This document shows positions 35,111 to 43,946 of a stretch of 64,000 nucleotides of DNA, piece after piece. A model generated the notes under the pieces. It searched no databases and was not told where the DNA came from. It saw only the letters and a list, made by a program, of their open reading frames with translations. Position 1 is the first letter of the stretch; each line of letters starts with the position of its first letter. This DNA comes from Longimicrobiales bacterium. GTDB taxonomy: Bacteria; Gemmatimonadota; Gemmatimonadetes; Longimicrobiales; Gaopeijiaceae. The translations under genes and the position numbers were made by a program. Where the stretch lies: contig CATQHQ010000001.1 in the NCBI GenBank assembly GCA_958296005.1, positions 1,008,134 through 1,072,133 of the forward strand. Direction: 5' to 3'.

Positions 35111-36025
35111 CTACGCCGTCGCTTCCAGGCGCGGTGGCGTCTGGAACACCCACTTGCGGTGCCAGTCCACGAACGACGCCGACGGAGCCAGCGCTGGCGT
35201 CCGCGGCCGACTCACCGGTCTGCCGTGCAAGTCGAGCAGTCTCGCAGTGGCCGCGCTGGAGCCGGCTACCTTGCCGGAAACGAGGACTCGGTAGCCCGAT
35301 CGGTCCGGCTGGATGCCGAGCGCACCGCGGTTCAGGGCCCTCTGGTGAAGCAGGCAAGCAGCGAGCGCATTCGACACGTCGTTGGGACCGCCGTGAGAAG
35401 ACCACTTGAGGCGGACGGCGTCCAGCCCGAGGGTCCGATCGTCCAGACTGACGTCGAACCCGCAGATGGAGCATCGCCGCTCGTATTCTTCCAGGACTTG
35501 GATACGGAAGGCCGCGCTGTCGGGCCGCTCTGGGTACCGCTGGGTCACGCTCCAGTCCCACCGAAGGCCAGCGGCAACCCGAATGTCGTCGTGGTGCGAA
35601 GACGGAAAGTATCGAGCGAGCAGTTGCTCGGCCGCCGCCACAACCAAGCTCGGGTTCGCGGCGAGCAGTTGGTAGACCTCCCTGGGGAATCCGCCAACTA
35701 TGCTCCGTTCCCGAAGCTCCTTGGCGTAAAGATCCCCACGGGACGTGGTTGCTAGCGCCTCGTCTCCCGGAATCTCCCAGAGCCCGTCGTTCCGGAGTCT
35801 TCCGAACGGGTAGACTGCATGCCTCGCGTTCCTCGGCGGCCCGAACTCGACCAACAGACGGCGGAATTCAGACTCGATGCTCGCAAACGCGACGAGCCGC
35901 TTTCGCCCTTGTGCGACCCGACCGAGCGCGAGCAATAGCAGAAGTGGTTTGTGCGGCGTGCGCACGCCCTGCCATAAGGCCGTCCTGATGCGGGCCAACC
36001 GGTCGAGAAACTCGGCCTGGGTCAT
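35111..36025 (-). CDS. McrA-like HNH restriction protein with sulfur/modified-DNA-binding domain, HNH site degenerate
   Basis: 304 residues from ATG 36025. The N-terminal region (PHKPLLLLLALGRVAQGRK, then LLVEFGPPRNARHAVYPFGR and LRNDGLWEIP) matches the domain of phosphorothioated/methylated-DNA-binding McrA-like endonucleases. The C-terminal HNH region has the zinc Cys pair YERRCSICGFD, the central Asn NALAAC and a final LLHQRALNRGAL. The motif expected to read AAHI, with the first catalytic His, here reads AVRL, and the usual HH is HQ. Cleavage activity is therefore doubtful, and it may persist as a DNA-binding protein or be decaying. It is divergent from the OLD-like gene. Confidence 0.7.
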   Translation of the reverse strand: MTQAEFLDRLARIRTALWQGVRTPHKPLLLLLALGRVAQGRKRLVAFASIESEFRRLLVEFGPPRNARHAVYPFGRLRNDGLWEIPGDEALATTSRGDLYAKELRERSIVGGFPREVYQLLAANPSLVVAAAEQLLARYFPSSHHDDIRVAAGLRWDWSVTQRYPERPDSAAFRIQVLEEYERRCSICGFDVSLDDRTLGLDAVRLKWSSHGGPNDVSNALAACLLHQRALNRGALGIQPDRSGYRVLVSGKVAGSSAATARLLDLHGRPVSRPRTPALAPSASFVDWHRKWVFQTPPRLEATA

Positions 36026-36307
36026 CGGCCCGACCGAACTCGCCGCCCGGCCCTCGGGTCGCAACGTGTCCTCTTCTCCGTCATGATCCCAATATATGGA
36101 CGCGACGCCGTCCTCGCGCAAAGCGGCTACGGCCGGCCGCAATCTCCGACCGCCCCATCCCGTGACGACAGGCCCAGCCCCAACGTGCGCCCCCCTGTCC
36201 ACCACGCCGCCGCCGTTGCTTCGCCGCCAAGAATCGGCGACTTATGGAAGGCGCGACAGCCTCGGCCCAGCCGCCGATCTCCGATATTCCAGCCACAGGA
36301 CGCACCC

Positions 36308-37359
36308 GTGACCCCGGCGACCCAGATCAAGCACCTGCACGTCAAGGGCTTCCGGTCGTTGGCGGATGTCGAAATCAGCGACATGCCGCGCGCCGCCATC
36401 ATGATCGGTCCCAACGGGTCCGGGAAGTCGAACGTCATTGACTTCTTTGTTATGGTCCATCGGATGCTCGAATCTGGCAAGTTGGACGATTTCGTGCGGC
36501 GGAACGGCGGCGCAGGCGAGCAGTTGTTTGGTGGACGCAACACCACGCGGCACATTGAAGCCCACATCGTTCTCGGGGCCGACAAGTGTACCGCAGAGTA
36601 CGCCTTCAAGCTTGCATGTAGCCATCCAGATCGCTTCGTCTTCGCCGATGAGAGGTACCGGTCCGCTCCCGATGGCTCAGCCGGGGAGCTGAGCTGGGAA
36701 CACCTGGGCAGCGGACACGGCGAGGCGAAGATCCGCGAGGTTCGTGCTGAAGAACGAGCAGCACAACTCGGCGTGAATCACCAAGCAGCAAGAACCGTTT
36801 CTAATCTGCTTCGCAATGTGGCTGCATACCATTTTCACGACACGTTTTTTGGTTCTTGGTCCATGATCCAGATCGTTATGGTGCCATTTGCGAGCACATC
36901 AAGCGGATCCTGCCGGTATTTGATGGCTTCGCTCTTGAAGAACGGCATGGGACAATCGTCCTTAGATGGAGACACGCTCAAAGCGGTCAGGTCGTCGGAA
37001 CTCACCTAACGTCACGTGGCTCGCTACGTTTTTTCTCCCTTGTTACACTGTTGAACCTTCCACCGGACATGTTGCCCAACGTCTTGTTGCTGGACGGACC
37101 GGAAAGCGGGCTGCATCCAACGGCGATCGAGCTGATCGGAGGCATGATAAAGTCTCTTTCGGTCGAACGCCAAGTACTGGTGGCTACGCAATCTCCTCTG
37201 TTGGTGAATTCCTTTGACATGAACGAATTGTTCGTTCTCGACTTGAGACAAGGCAAGACGGAGATAACGAGGCACCAGCGGGCCGATTACGAACATTGGC
37301 TGACCGAGTACTCGCTCGGACAGCTATGGCAAAAGAACTTGCTTGGAGGCCGCCCGTAA
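36308..37359 (+). pseudogene. OLD-like AAA ATPase, broken by internal deletion and frameshift
   Basis: The 5' part starts at GTG 36308 (VTPATQIKHLHVKGFRSLAD) and carries Walker A MIGPNGSGKSNVIDFF. It reads correctly to YHFHDTFFGSW at about 36850 and then runs out of frame to a stop at 37009. The 3' part is in another frame from about 36858 (HDPDRYGAICEHIKRI) to 37359 and contains Walker B and the D-loop in LLLDGPESGLHP and the VATQSPLLVNSF motif. From memory, intact relatives have roughly 25 more residues at the junction. The Walker B residue normally Glu after LLLD is Gly, and the SDG-type signature reads TSRGSLRF. This is a decaying defence/repair ATPase. Confidence 0.8.
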
Positions 37360-37362
37360 CCC

Positions 37363-39591
37363 CTACCGCGAAACCATATAAGTCGCCTTCACCACCAGCC
37401 GCCTCTCCATCTTCTGGTCCAGCGGGACGTCCTCGCGGCGCACCTCGTCGTAGGCGATGTAGATGTCGCTCCCCGCGGCATAGGTGTAGCGCAGCCGCGC
37501 GCTCGCGCCGATCTGGCCGGTCAGCGAGTTGTACTGGGTGACGGAGCGGAAGGTGGCGGCGGGAGAGATCGCGAAGTCGATTCGCAGGGAGGCCAGGTCC
37601 ACTTCGAAGTCGCCGCCGGGCAGGGAGACTTGGTTGCGGGAGTAGCGGGTCTCGAGGGCGAACTGGTCGGTCAGGCGGCCGCCGAGGCGGGCGTTGGCGT
37701 CGGTTCGTGTTCCGCCGAAGAAGCTCTGCGGGGAATAGGTCGCGCCGTAGTAGAAGCGCCGGGCCGGGTTGCTGTCGAAGGACACGCGCCACTCGCCGAA
37801 GTCGTAGTCGCCCGCTGGAATCTCGACGCCGTTCAGGACGAAGGATCGGTCGAGGCGTTCGAAGTGGTCGTTGTACCACACGTTCAGGTAAGCGCCGTTG
37901 TCGAAGCGGGTGCCCACCATGTAGTGCCAGCGGCGCGACAGCAGGCGTCCGCTTTGGTCCGTGGTGCGCGTCAGGTTGACCATGGGAGACAGCACGCGCA
38001 CGCCCCAGCGTCCCGGTCTGGGGTTGCGCTCCAGGTGCAGCTTGGACACGCGGATGCCCGCCCGCGGCAAGAACCCTACCTCCGGATTGAAGTCGTCGCC
38101 GAAGCTGGCGAACTCGCCGTATATCCGCCAGCGCGTGTCCAGCCAGGTGGCGTTCAGGTAGCTGCCGGTCTCGCCGCCGGTGGCGCCGGGCGTCTGGGTC
38201 TTCGCCAGGAAGCCGGTGACGGCCAGCGCGGGGTGCGGAGCGAGTGCCATGTCCGCCGCGTAGGTGCGGTTGAAGTGCGGGCCGTCCGTCTCCGCTCGGT
38301 TGATGAAGAGGCCGCCGATCCGGGAACGCGAGAACACGCGCCTGCCGTAGCGGGCCACGAAGAAGTTCTCGCCCGATCTGCCGTGCGCCCCGTCCGTCTG
38401 CACGTCGAGCACGGCGAGGTCGTTTCTGCCCATGCGGCCCGTCATCCGGGCGCCGCCCACGATCGGAACCGTCTCGCCGGCCTCGGAGATGCCGATCCGG
38501 CGCGTGAAGAACAAGTCCGCCAGCCGGCTGAAGGGCGTGACCGATCCCACGTTAAACTGCCCGGCGTTCTCCAGGAAGAAGTCGCGCTTTTCGGGGAAGA
38601 AGAGCGGGAAGCGGGTCAGGTTGACCTGTTCGTCGTCCACTTCCGCCTGCGCGAAGTCGGTGTTGAAGGTCAGGTCGAGGTTGACGCCGGGGGCGATTCC
38701 GTACTTGAGGTCCAGGCCGGCGTCGCGGTTGAAGGAGCCGCGCGTGCCTCCCTCCGCCAGGGAGACTTGGTTGGTGCCGCCGGTGGCGAAAGGGGTCACG
38801 CGCAGGTCGAGGCCGCGGTTCAGGGACTCCATGCCGCTGAGCGTGCCTGCCAGGCTCACGCGCGTGATGCCGTACGCCTTCGGGACCGGAGCCCAGAACG
38901 ACTGCTCGTTGATGCGGGCCACGTTGCGCATGACGTTGAAGCCCCAGCTCTGCACGTCCGCCTTGGGGAAGCGCAGCGTCACCACGGGAATGGCGATCTC
39001 GGCCACCCATCCCTCGGGTCCGGCGGCGGCAGCGACGCGCCACACGCCATCCCAGTCGCGGTTGATGTTGGACGTGGACATCCCGAAGCGCCCGCCTTCC
39101 CCCTCGTTGAAGACCTGCTGGTCCAGCTTCGCCCCCAGGGGATTGGTCGCGAACATGTACGCCGAGCGCGAATCCTCGAAGGTGTCGAAGACGATCTGGA
39201 CGTTGTCTTCCTCGATGATGCGCTCCGAGTCGCGACGCATCTCGGTGGCGGTCACGGTGCCGCTCGAATCGAAGGCGGTGATGCCGAGGTAGATCGTCTC
39301 GGCGTCGTAGAGGACGCGCACGACGGTGCGTTGCGTGGCCGGGGCGCCCTCGTCGGGCTCCTGCTGAACGAAGAGGTCGATCACGCCCGCGCCGCGCCAA
39401 GCGTCTTCGTCCAGCCTGGCGTCCAGGACGGGGGGCATGTCCGTCCGCGTGGCACCCACTTGGTAGAGGCGGGCCGGCTCCTGGGGTCGCGCAGCCTGGC
39501 CGTCGGGCTTCTGGGACGCCGCCGCCAAGCCGCCGGCGCTCGGCACCAACGCAAGCAAAGCGACGGCCGCGCGGCCGAGGGGTCGCGGCAC
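37363..39591 (-). CDS. DUF5916 outer-membrane protein with N-terminal CBM9-like domain
   Basis: A secreted protein of about 742 residues. A GTG start at 39591 puts a signal peptide (PRPLGRAAVALLALV) at the N-terminus; a longer frame to 39693 lacks one. Residues about 50-220 are a family 9 carbohydrate-binding-like beta sandwich (PVLDARLDEDAWRGA, EDNVQIVFDTFED). The rest is a beta barrel-like DUF5916 region containing the conserved LTRFPLFFPEKRDFFLENAG, which is abundant in Gemmatimonadota and Bacteroidota. The function is unproven, possibly surface binding or uptake. Its stop is 4 bp from the end of the broken ATPase, so it marks the right border of the island. Confidence 0.85.
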   Translation of the reverse strand: MPRPLGRAAVALLALVPSAGGLAAASQKPDGQAARPQEPARLYQVGATRTDMPPVLDARLDEDAWRGAGVIDLFVQQEPDEGAPATQRTVVRVLYDAETIYLGITAFDSSGTVTATEMRRDSERIIEEDNVQIVFDTFEDSRSAYMFATNPLGAKLDQQVFNEGEGGRFGMSTSNINRDWDGVWRVAAAAGPEGWVAEIAIPVVTLRFPKADVQSWGFNVMRNVARINEQSFWAPVPKAYGITRVSLAGTLSGMESLNRGLDLRVTPFATGGTNQVSLAEGGTRGSFNRDAGLDLKYGIAPGVNLDLTFNTDFAQAEVDDEQVNLTRFPLFFPEKRDFFLENAGQFNVGSVTPFSRLADLFFTRRIGISEAGETVPIVGGARMTGRMGRNDLAVLDVQTDGAHGRSGENFFVARYGRRVFSRSRIGGLFINRAETDGPHFNRTYAADMALAPHPALAVTGFLAKTQTPGATGGETGSYLNATWLDTRWRIYGEFASFGDDFNPEVGFLPRAGIRVSKLHLERNPRPGRWGVRVLSPMVNLTRTTDQSGRLLSRRWHYMVGTRFDNGAYLNVWYNDHFERLDRSFVLNGVEIPAGDYDFGEWRVSFDSNPARRFYYGATYSPQSFFGGTRTDANARLGGRLTDQFALETRYSRNQVSLPGGDFEVDLASLRIDFAISPAATFRSVTQYNSLTGQIGASARLRYTYAAGSDIYIAYDEVRREDVPLDQKMERRLVVKATYMVSR

Positions 39592-39726
39592 GATCGTCCT
39601 GTGGCCGGGGGTTGCGGAAAAGCAGTTGGGAAGCAAAGGCTTGGTTCGTGCGGGACGGGTACTTGGAGGGCGTGGATGTGGCGATCTTCGCACACGTGAG
39701 CAGTGAAATCATAAACGAGATGGACC

Positions 39727-40971
39727 ATGAGGACATTCGGCGCAACTTGGAGACGGCGGTGCGGACCGACGTGGCGCTTGGCGCTGGCGGCGGGCGCATC
39801 GGTCCTCGCGGCCGGTTGCGGCGACTCCGCCGACTCGGCGGCCTCCGGCGGTGCGATGACGACGACGGTCGACACCGTGGGCTCGTGGGTGCGGGTCGTG
39901 AACTCCGGCGCCGCGCCGGAGTGGGACTTGGCCCCAGTGGCGTCGATCGGCCCCGGGCTCGGCGACGTCGAGGCCATGCCGGGCGAGTTCGGCCAAGCCG
40001 TGAGCGTGGCTTTGAGCCCCAGCGAGGACGCCGTGTACGTCGCCGACCGGCAGAACTGCGAAGTCAGGGTCTTCGGAATGGACGGCACTCACCTGCGCAC
40101 CTTCGGGCGATGCGGGGAGGGGCCGGGCGAGTTCTCGCCTTTCTTCTACTCGATTGCGTGGGCCGGCGACAAGTTGCTGGCCTTCGACTTCGGCGGGGGC
40201 CGGATCGGCGAGTTCACTTCCGAAGGGGAGTGCCTCGGGCAGCGGAGGGCGCTGGGCGTAGGCTCCGGGGCGCCGAACTTCGCGCTATACCCGGTCGGCG
40301 ACGGAGTGGTGTACGCCCTTTCTCTCACAGGCGACCAATACGCGAGGGCGTACGTGGGCCAGGACGCCGCCGGCGAGACCTCCGACACCGTGGCGCGGCT
40401 TCCGCCGCCGGAGGACGGGGGCGTGCTGACATGCGTGGCGCAGAGCGGACCCGCCACCGTGATAAACTTCTTCGACAACATCTATGCGCCGCACCTTCTC
40501 CAGCACCCGGGATCCGGGGGCACGCTCTATTCGGCGATCTCGGACGAGTACCGCATCGCCGTCACCCGAGGGGGCGACACGTTGCGGGTGATCGAGCGCG
40601 ATCTGCCGCCCGAGCCCGTGGCCGACGAGGAGTGGGACGCCCTGTCCCAGGAGTTCGAGGCGCTGATGGACGAGATGCCCGGCGCGTCCTGCGAGCCCCA
40701 TGCACGTCCGCAGAGACCGGCCCAGAAGCCGTTCATGAAAGGCTTCTTCTTCGACGCGACGGGACGTCTGTGGGTCGAAGTGGTGCGGACGGCCGGCAAC
40801 CGTTGGGAGCTGTTCGACGCGGACGGCAGGTTGCTGGCCCAAATGCCCGCCGGCCCACGCAAGGAGGGCGCGTTGCCTGCGCTCGGCGCCCGTCACGCCG
40901 CCACCATCCGCCAGGACGGCCTGGACGTGGACCACGTGGACATCTGGCGAATCGAGGCCCCGGGACGGTAG
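39727..40971 (+). CDS. 6-bladed beta-propeller lipoprotein, copy 1
   Basis: A 414-residue exported protein. Residues 1-31 form a lipoprotein signal peptide with lipobox LAAGC. The body has repeated propeller blades of NHL-like type (DAVYVADRQNCEVRVFGMDG, LRTFGRCGEGPGEFS, and the C-terminal DATGRLWVEVVRT), as in the 6-bladed beta-propeller family common in Gemmatimonadota and Bacteroidota. The second copy follows 98 bp downstream and is nearly identical over long stretches, so the pair arose by recent tandem duplication. Ligand and role are unknown. The ATG at 39727 directly precedes the signal peptide. Confidence 0.85.
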   Translation: MRTFGATWRRRCGPTWRLALAAGASVLAAGCGDSADSAASGGAMTTTVDTVGSWVRVVNSGAAPEWDLAPVASIGPGLGDVEAMPGEFGQAVSVALSPSEDAVYVADRQNCEVRVFGMDGTHLRTFGRCGEGPGEFSPFFYSIAWAGDKLLAFDFGGGRIGEFTSEGECLGQRRALGVGSGAPNFALYPVGDGVVYALSLTGDQYARAYVGQDAAGETSDTVARLPPPEDGGVLTCVAQSGPATVINFFDNIYAPHLLQHPGSGGTLYSAISDEYRIAVTRGGDTLRVIERDLPPEPVADEEWDALSQEFEALMDEMPGASCEPHARPQRPAQKPFMKGFFFDATGRLWVEVVRTAGNRWELFDADGRLLAQMPAGPRKEGALPALGARHAATIRQDGLDVDHVDIWRIEAPGR

Positions 40972-41069
40972 GGTGGGGGCCGGCGAGGCGCTGGCCGGCG
41001 GCCGTAGGAGTCGGCTACGTTGCCCGAACCGCGGACGATCCACGAGGACCTACAAGGAGAGCGCGAACA

Positions 41070-42326
41070 ATGAGAAGCACGACGACGGCAGTCGCCCGCT
41101 TGTTCTTGGTGGCCGGAGCGGCCTCCCTGGCGGCCGGTTGCGGCGACGAGCGCAGTTCGGGAGGCTCCTCGGGCGGCAGTTCTCTGACGACGACCGTGGA
41201 CACCGTGGGCTCGTGGGTGCGGGTCGTGAGTTCCGGCGACCCGCCGGAATGGAACTTGGCCCTGGTCGCGTCGATCGGTCCGGGGCCCCTGTCGGACGAG
41301 GCGACGCCGGGCGACTTCGGCGAAGCCGTGAGCGTGGCCTTGAGCGCCGGCGAGGACGCCGTGTACGTCGCCGACCAGCAGAACTGCGAAGTCAGGGCGT
41401 TCGGAATGGACGGCGCTCACCTGCGCACCTTCGGGCGATGCGGGGAGGGGCCGGGCGAGTTCTCACCTTTCTTCTACTCGATTGCGTGGGCTGGCGACAG
41501 GCTGTTGGCCTTCGACTTGGGCGGAGGGCGCATCGGCGAATTGACGGCCGAAGGCGAATGGGTTGGGCAGCGAAGTGTCGTGGGCGTGATGGGCGGCGGA
41601 CCCTTGTTTGCACTTTTCCCTGTCGGCAACGGGGAGGTCTACGCCCGTGCGCTCACCGGCGAAAGAATCGCCGGAGGAAGGGGAAGGCTTAGCGGAAGAA
41701 GGCTGGGCGACGCGTATATGGGCCACAACGCCGTCGGCGAGACTGCCGACACCGTGGCGCGGCTTCCGCCGCCGGAGGGCTTGGGCGGCTCGATGCTCTG
41801 CGAATGGGGCGAAGGGTTCATCGGCTTCTACGCCAACCCCTTTGCGCGGGCCTTCGTTCAGCATCCGGGCCCCGGCGGCACTCTCTACTCTGCCGTTTCC
41901 GACGAATACCGCATCGCCGTGACCCGAGGAGGCGACACCTTGCGGGTGATCGAGCGCGATCTGCCGCCCGAGCCCGTCGCCGACGACGAGTGGGACGCCC
42001 TTGCGCAACGGTTCGACGTGTGGCTGGACGAGAGGCCCGGCGCCTCCTGCGAGCCCCGGCGCCTGACTAGGCCGTCCGCGAAGCCCTTCATGAAGGACAT
42101 CTTCTTCGACGCGACGGGACGCCTGTGGGTCGAAGTGGTGCGGACGGCCGGCAACCGCTGGGAGCTGTTCGACGCGGAAGGCAGGCTGCTGGCCCAAATC
42201 CCCGCGGGCCCACGCAAGGAGAACGTGCTGCCTGCGCTCGGCGCCCGTCACGCCGCCACCATCCGCCAGGACAGCCTGGACTTGGACCACGTGGACATCT
42301 GGCGAATCGAGGCGCCGGGGCGGTAG
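41070..42326 (+). CDS. 6-bladed beta-propeller lipoprotein, copy 2
   Basis: A 418-residue paralogue of the preceding gene with its own lipoprotein signal (ATG 41070, lipobox LAAGC). The TTTVDTVGSWVRVV, CEVRAFGMDGAHLRTFGRCG and EYRIAVTRGGDTLRVIERDL segments match copy 1 almost exactly, while residues about 190-260 and the segment GRGRLSGRRLGDAYMG differ, including a short insertion. Divergence concentrated in one region may reflect different ligands or partners. The DASS transporter starts eight bases after its stop, so the lipoproteins and the transporter are probably one operon. Confidence 0.85.
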   Translation: MRSTTTAVARLFLVAGAASLAAGCGDERSSGGSSGGSSLTTTVDTVGSWVRVVSSGDPPEWNLALVASIGPGPLSDEATPGDFGEAVSVALSAGEDAVYVADQQNCEVRAFGMDGAHLRTFGRCGEGPGEFSPFFYSIAWAGDRLLAFDLGGGRIGELTAEGEWVGQRSVVGVMGGGPLFALFPVGNGEVYARALTGERIAGGRGRLSGRRLGDAYMGHNAVGETADTVARLPPPEGLGGSMLCEWGEGFIGFYANPFARAFVQHPGPGGTLYSAVSDEYRIAVTRGGDTLRVIERDLPPEPVADDEWDALAQRFDVWLDERPGASCEPRRLTRPSAKPFMKDIFFDATGRLWVEVVRTAGNRWELFDAEGRLLAQIPAGPRKENVLPALGARHAATIRQDSLDLDHVDIWRIEAPGR

Positions 42327-42334
42327 GGCCCTCC

Positions 42335-43897
42335 ATGGCAACCGACAGCCCACGCGGCGGGCGCGGGAAGCGCATCGGCCTCTGGCTCGGCCCCGTGCTC
42401 GCGGTTCTGCTGCTGGCGTTTCCCGTCGCGCCCGACAACCTGCCCGCCAGCCGGTTGGCCGCGGTGGCGGTGCTCATGGCCGTATGGTGGGTGAGCGACG
42501 CGATTCCGCTCTTCGCCACCGCGCTGATGCCGATCGTGCTGTACCCGCTGTTCGGCATCATGGACGGCGGGGACACGGTGCCGGCGTACTTCAACAGCAC
42601 GATCGCGCTCTTCATCGGCGGGTTCATGATCGCGCTGACGATGGAGAAGTGGAACCTGCACCGCCGCATTGCTCTGAACATCATCCACTTCGTGGGGGGC
42701 GGGCCTGCAAGGATCGTGCTGGGCTTCATGATCGCGGCGGCGTTCTTGTCGATGTGGATATCAAACACCGCGACGGCGGTCATGATGGTGCCGATCGGGC
42801 TCGCCATCGTGCTTCAGATCGAGGACACGGCCGGCAAGGAGGCGCGTCCGTTTTCCGTCGGCCTCATGCTGGGGATCGCCTACGGCTGCTCCGTCGGGGG
42901 GCTGACGACGCTGGTGGGCACGCCGCCGAACCTCTCGTTCCAGCGCATCTTCGAGATACTCTTCCCCGAGGCGCCCCCGATCGCGTTCGGCCACTGGATG
43001 GTCGTGGCGCTCCCCATCGGCGTGATCATGCTGGCGATCGCGTGGTTCCTCATCACCCACGTGATCTTTCGCGCCCCGGAAGGCGTGCACGTGGACACGA
43101 CGATCGTGGAGCGGGAGCGCGCCAAGCTGGGGCCCATATCCCACGAGGAACGCGCGGTATCGGTCGTGTTCGCCCTCACCGCCCTGCTGTGGGTCTTCCG
43201 CGCCGACCTTGCGATCGGCGACGCGATCACGGTCCCGGGCTGGTCCGGCCTCTTGCCGTTCGGCGGTCTCGTGGACGACGGCACGGTGGCGATCGGGATG
43301 GCGTCGGTGCTCTTCTTCATCCCCACGCGGGGACGCTCGCCCGAGCGCAACCCTGGCGACGCCCGCGTCATGGGGGCCGACGTGATCCCTCGCCTGCCGT
43401 GGAACATCGTGCTGCTGATCGGAGGCGGCTTCGCCCTGGCCAGCGGTTTTCAGCACACGGGGCTGGCGCAGCTCGTCGGCAGCCAGTTCGGCGTGCTGGG
43501 CGCCTTGCCGCCGTTCGTCGTGATCCTCTTCATCTGCATGACGCTGACCTTCCTCACCGAACTGACCAGCAACACCGCCACCACCGAGATGATCCTGCCG
43601 ATCCTGGCGTCGGTGGCGGTGGCCACGGGGACCCATCCTCTGCTGCTCATGGTCCCGGCCACGCTGTCCGCGTCGTGCGCCTTCATGATGCCGGTGGCGA
43701 CGCCCCCCAACTCCATCGTCTTCGGGAGCAACCGCATCACGGTGGGCGAGATGGCCCGGGCCGGCATCTTCCTCAACTTGATCGGCGTTCTGGTGATCGC
43801 GACGATCGTCTACACGCTGGGGTTGGTCGTCTTCGACATCGACCCCGCCGTGGTGCCGGAGTGGGCCAACTCCCTGGCGCCGGAGCCGGGCCGCTAG
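42335..43897 (+). CDS. DASS/SLC13-family sodium-dependent anion (dicarboxylate) transporter
   Basis: A 520-residue membrane protein with about 12 hydrophobic segments, including re-entrant SNT motifs: MWISNTATAVMM (residues about 145-157) and LTSNTATTEMILPI in the second half, which bind Na+ and carboxylate in VcINDY-like proteins. Other family marks are AVWWVSDAIPLFATALMPI and GGLTTLVGTPPN. The probable substrates are C4-dicarboxylates, citrate or sulfate; which one cannot be told from sequence. It starts at ATG 42335, eight bases after the propeller lipoprotein gene, suggesting co-expression. Imported dicarboxylates would feed the malic enzyme/pckA route elsewhere in the window. Confidence 0.92.
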   Translation: MATDSPRGGRGKRIGLWLGPVLAVLLLAFPVAPDNLPASRLAAVAVLMAVWWVSDAIPLFATALMPIVLYPLFGIMDGGDTVPAYFNSTIALFIGGFMIALTMEKWNLHRRIALNIIHFVGGGPARIVLGFMIAAAFLSMWISNTATAVMMVPIGLAIVLQIEDTAGKEARPFSVGLMLGIAYGCSVGGLTTLVGTPPNLSFQRIFEILFPEAPPIAFGHWMVVALPIGVIMLAIAWFLITHVIFRAPEGVHVDTTIVERERAKLGPISHEERAVSVVFALTALLWVFRADLAIGDAITVPGWSGLLPFGGLVDDGTVAIGMASVLFFIPTRGRSPERNPGDARVMGADVIPRLPWNIVLLIGGGFALASGFQHTGLAQLVGSQFGVLGALPPFVVILFICMTLTFLTELTSNTATTEMILPILASVAVATGTHPLLLMVPATLSASCAFMMPVATPPNSIVFGSNRITVGEMARAGIFLNLIGVLVIATIVYTLGLVVFDIDPAVVPEWANSLAPEPGR

Positions 43898-43946
43898 GCT
43901 CCGCTACACGGCCTGGCAGGGCGAGGCCTTCAAGCCTCCGGCCAGC

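Noticed and set aside
37630..39699. 689-residue plus-strand frame opposite the DUF5916 gene
   Set aside because: Shadow frame; the minus strand has a signal peptide and family motifs.
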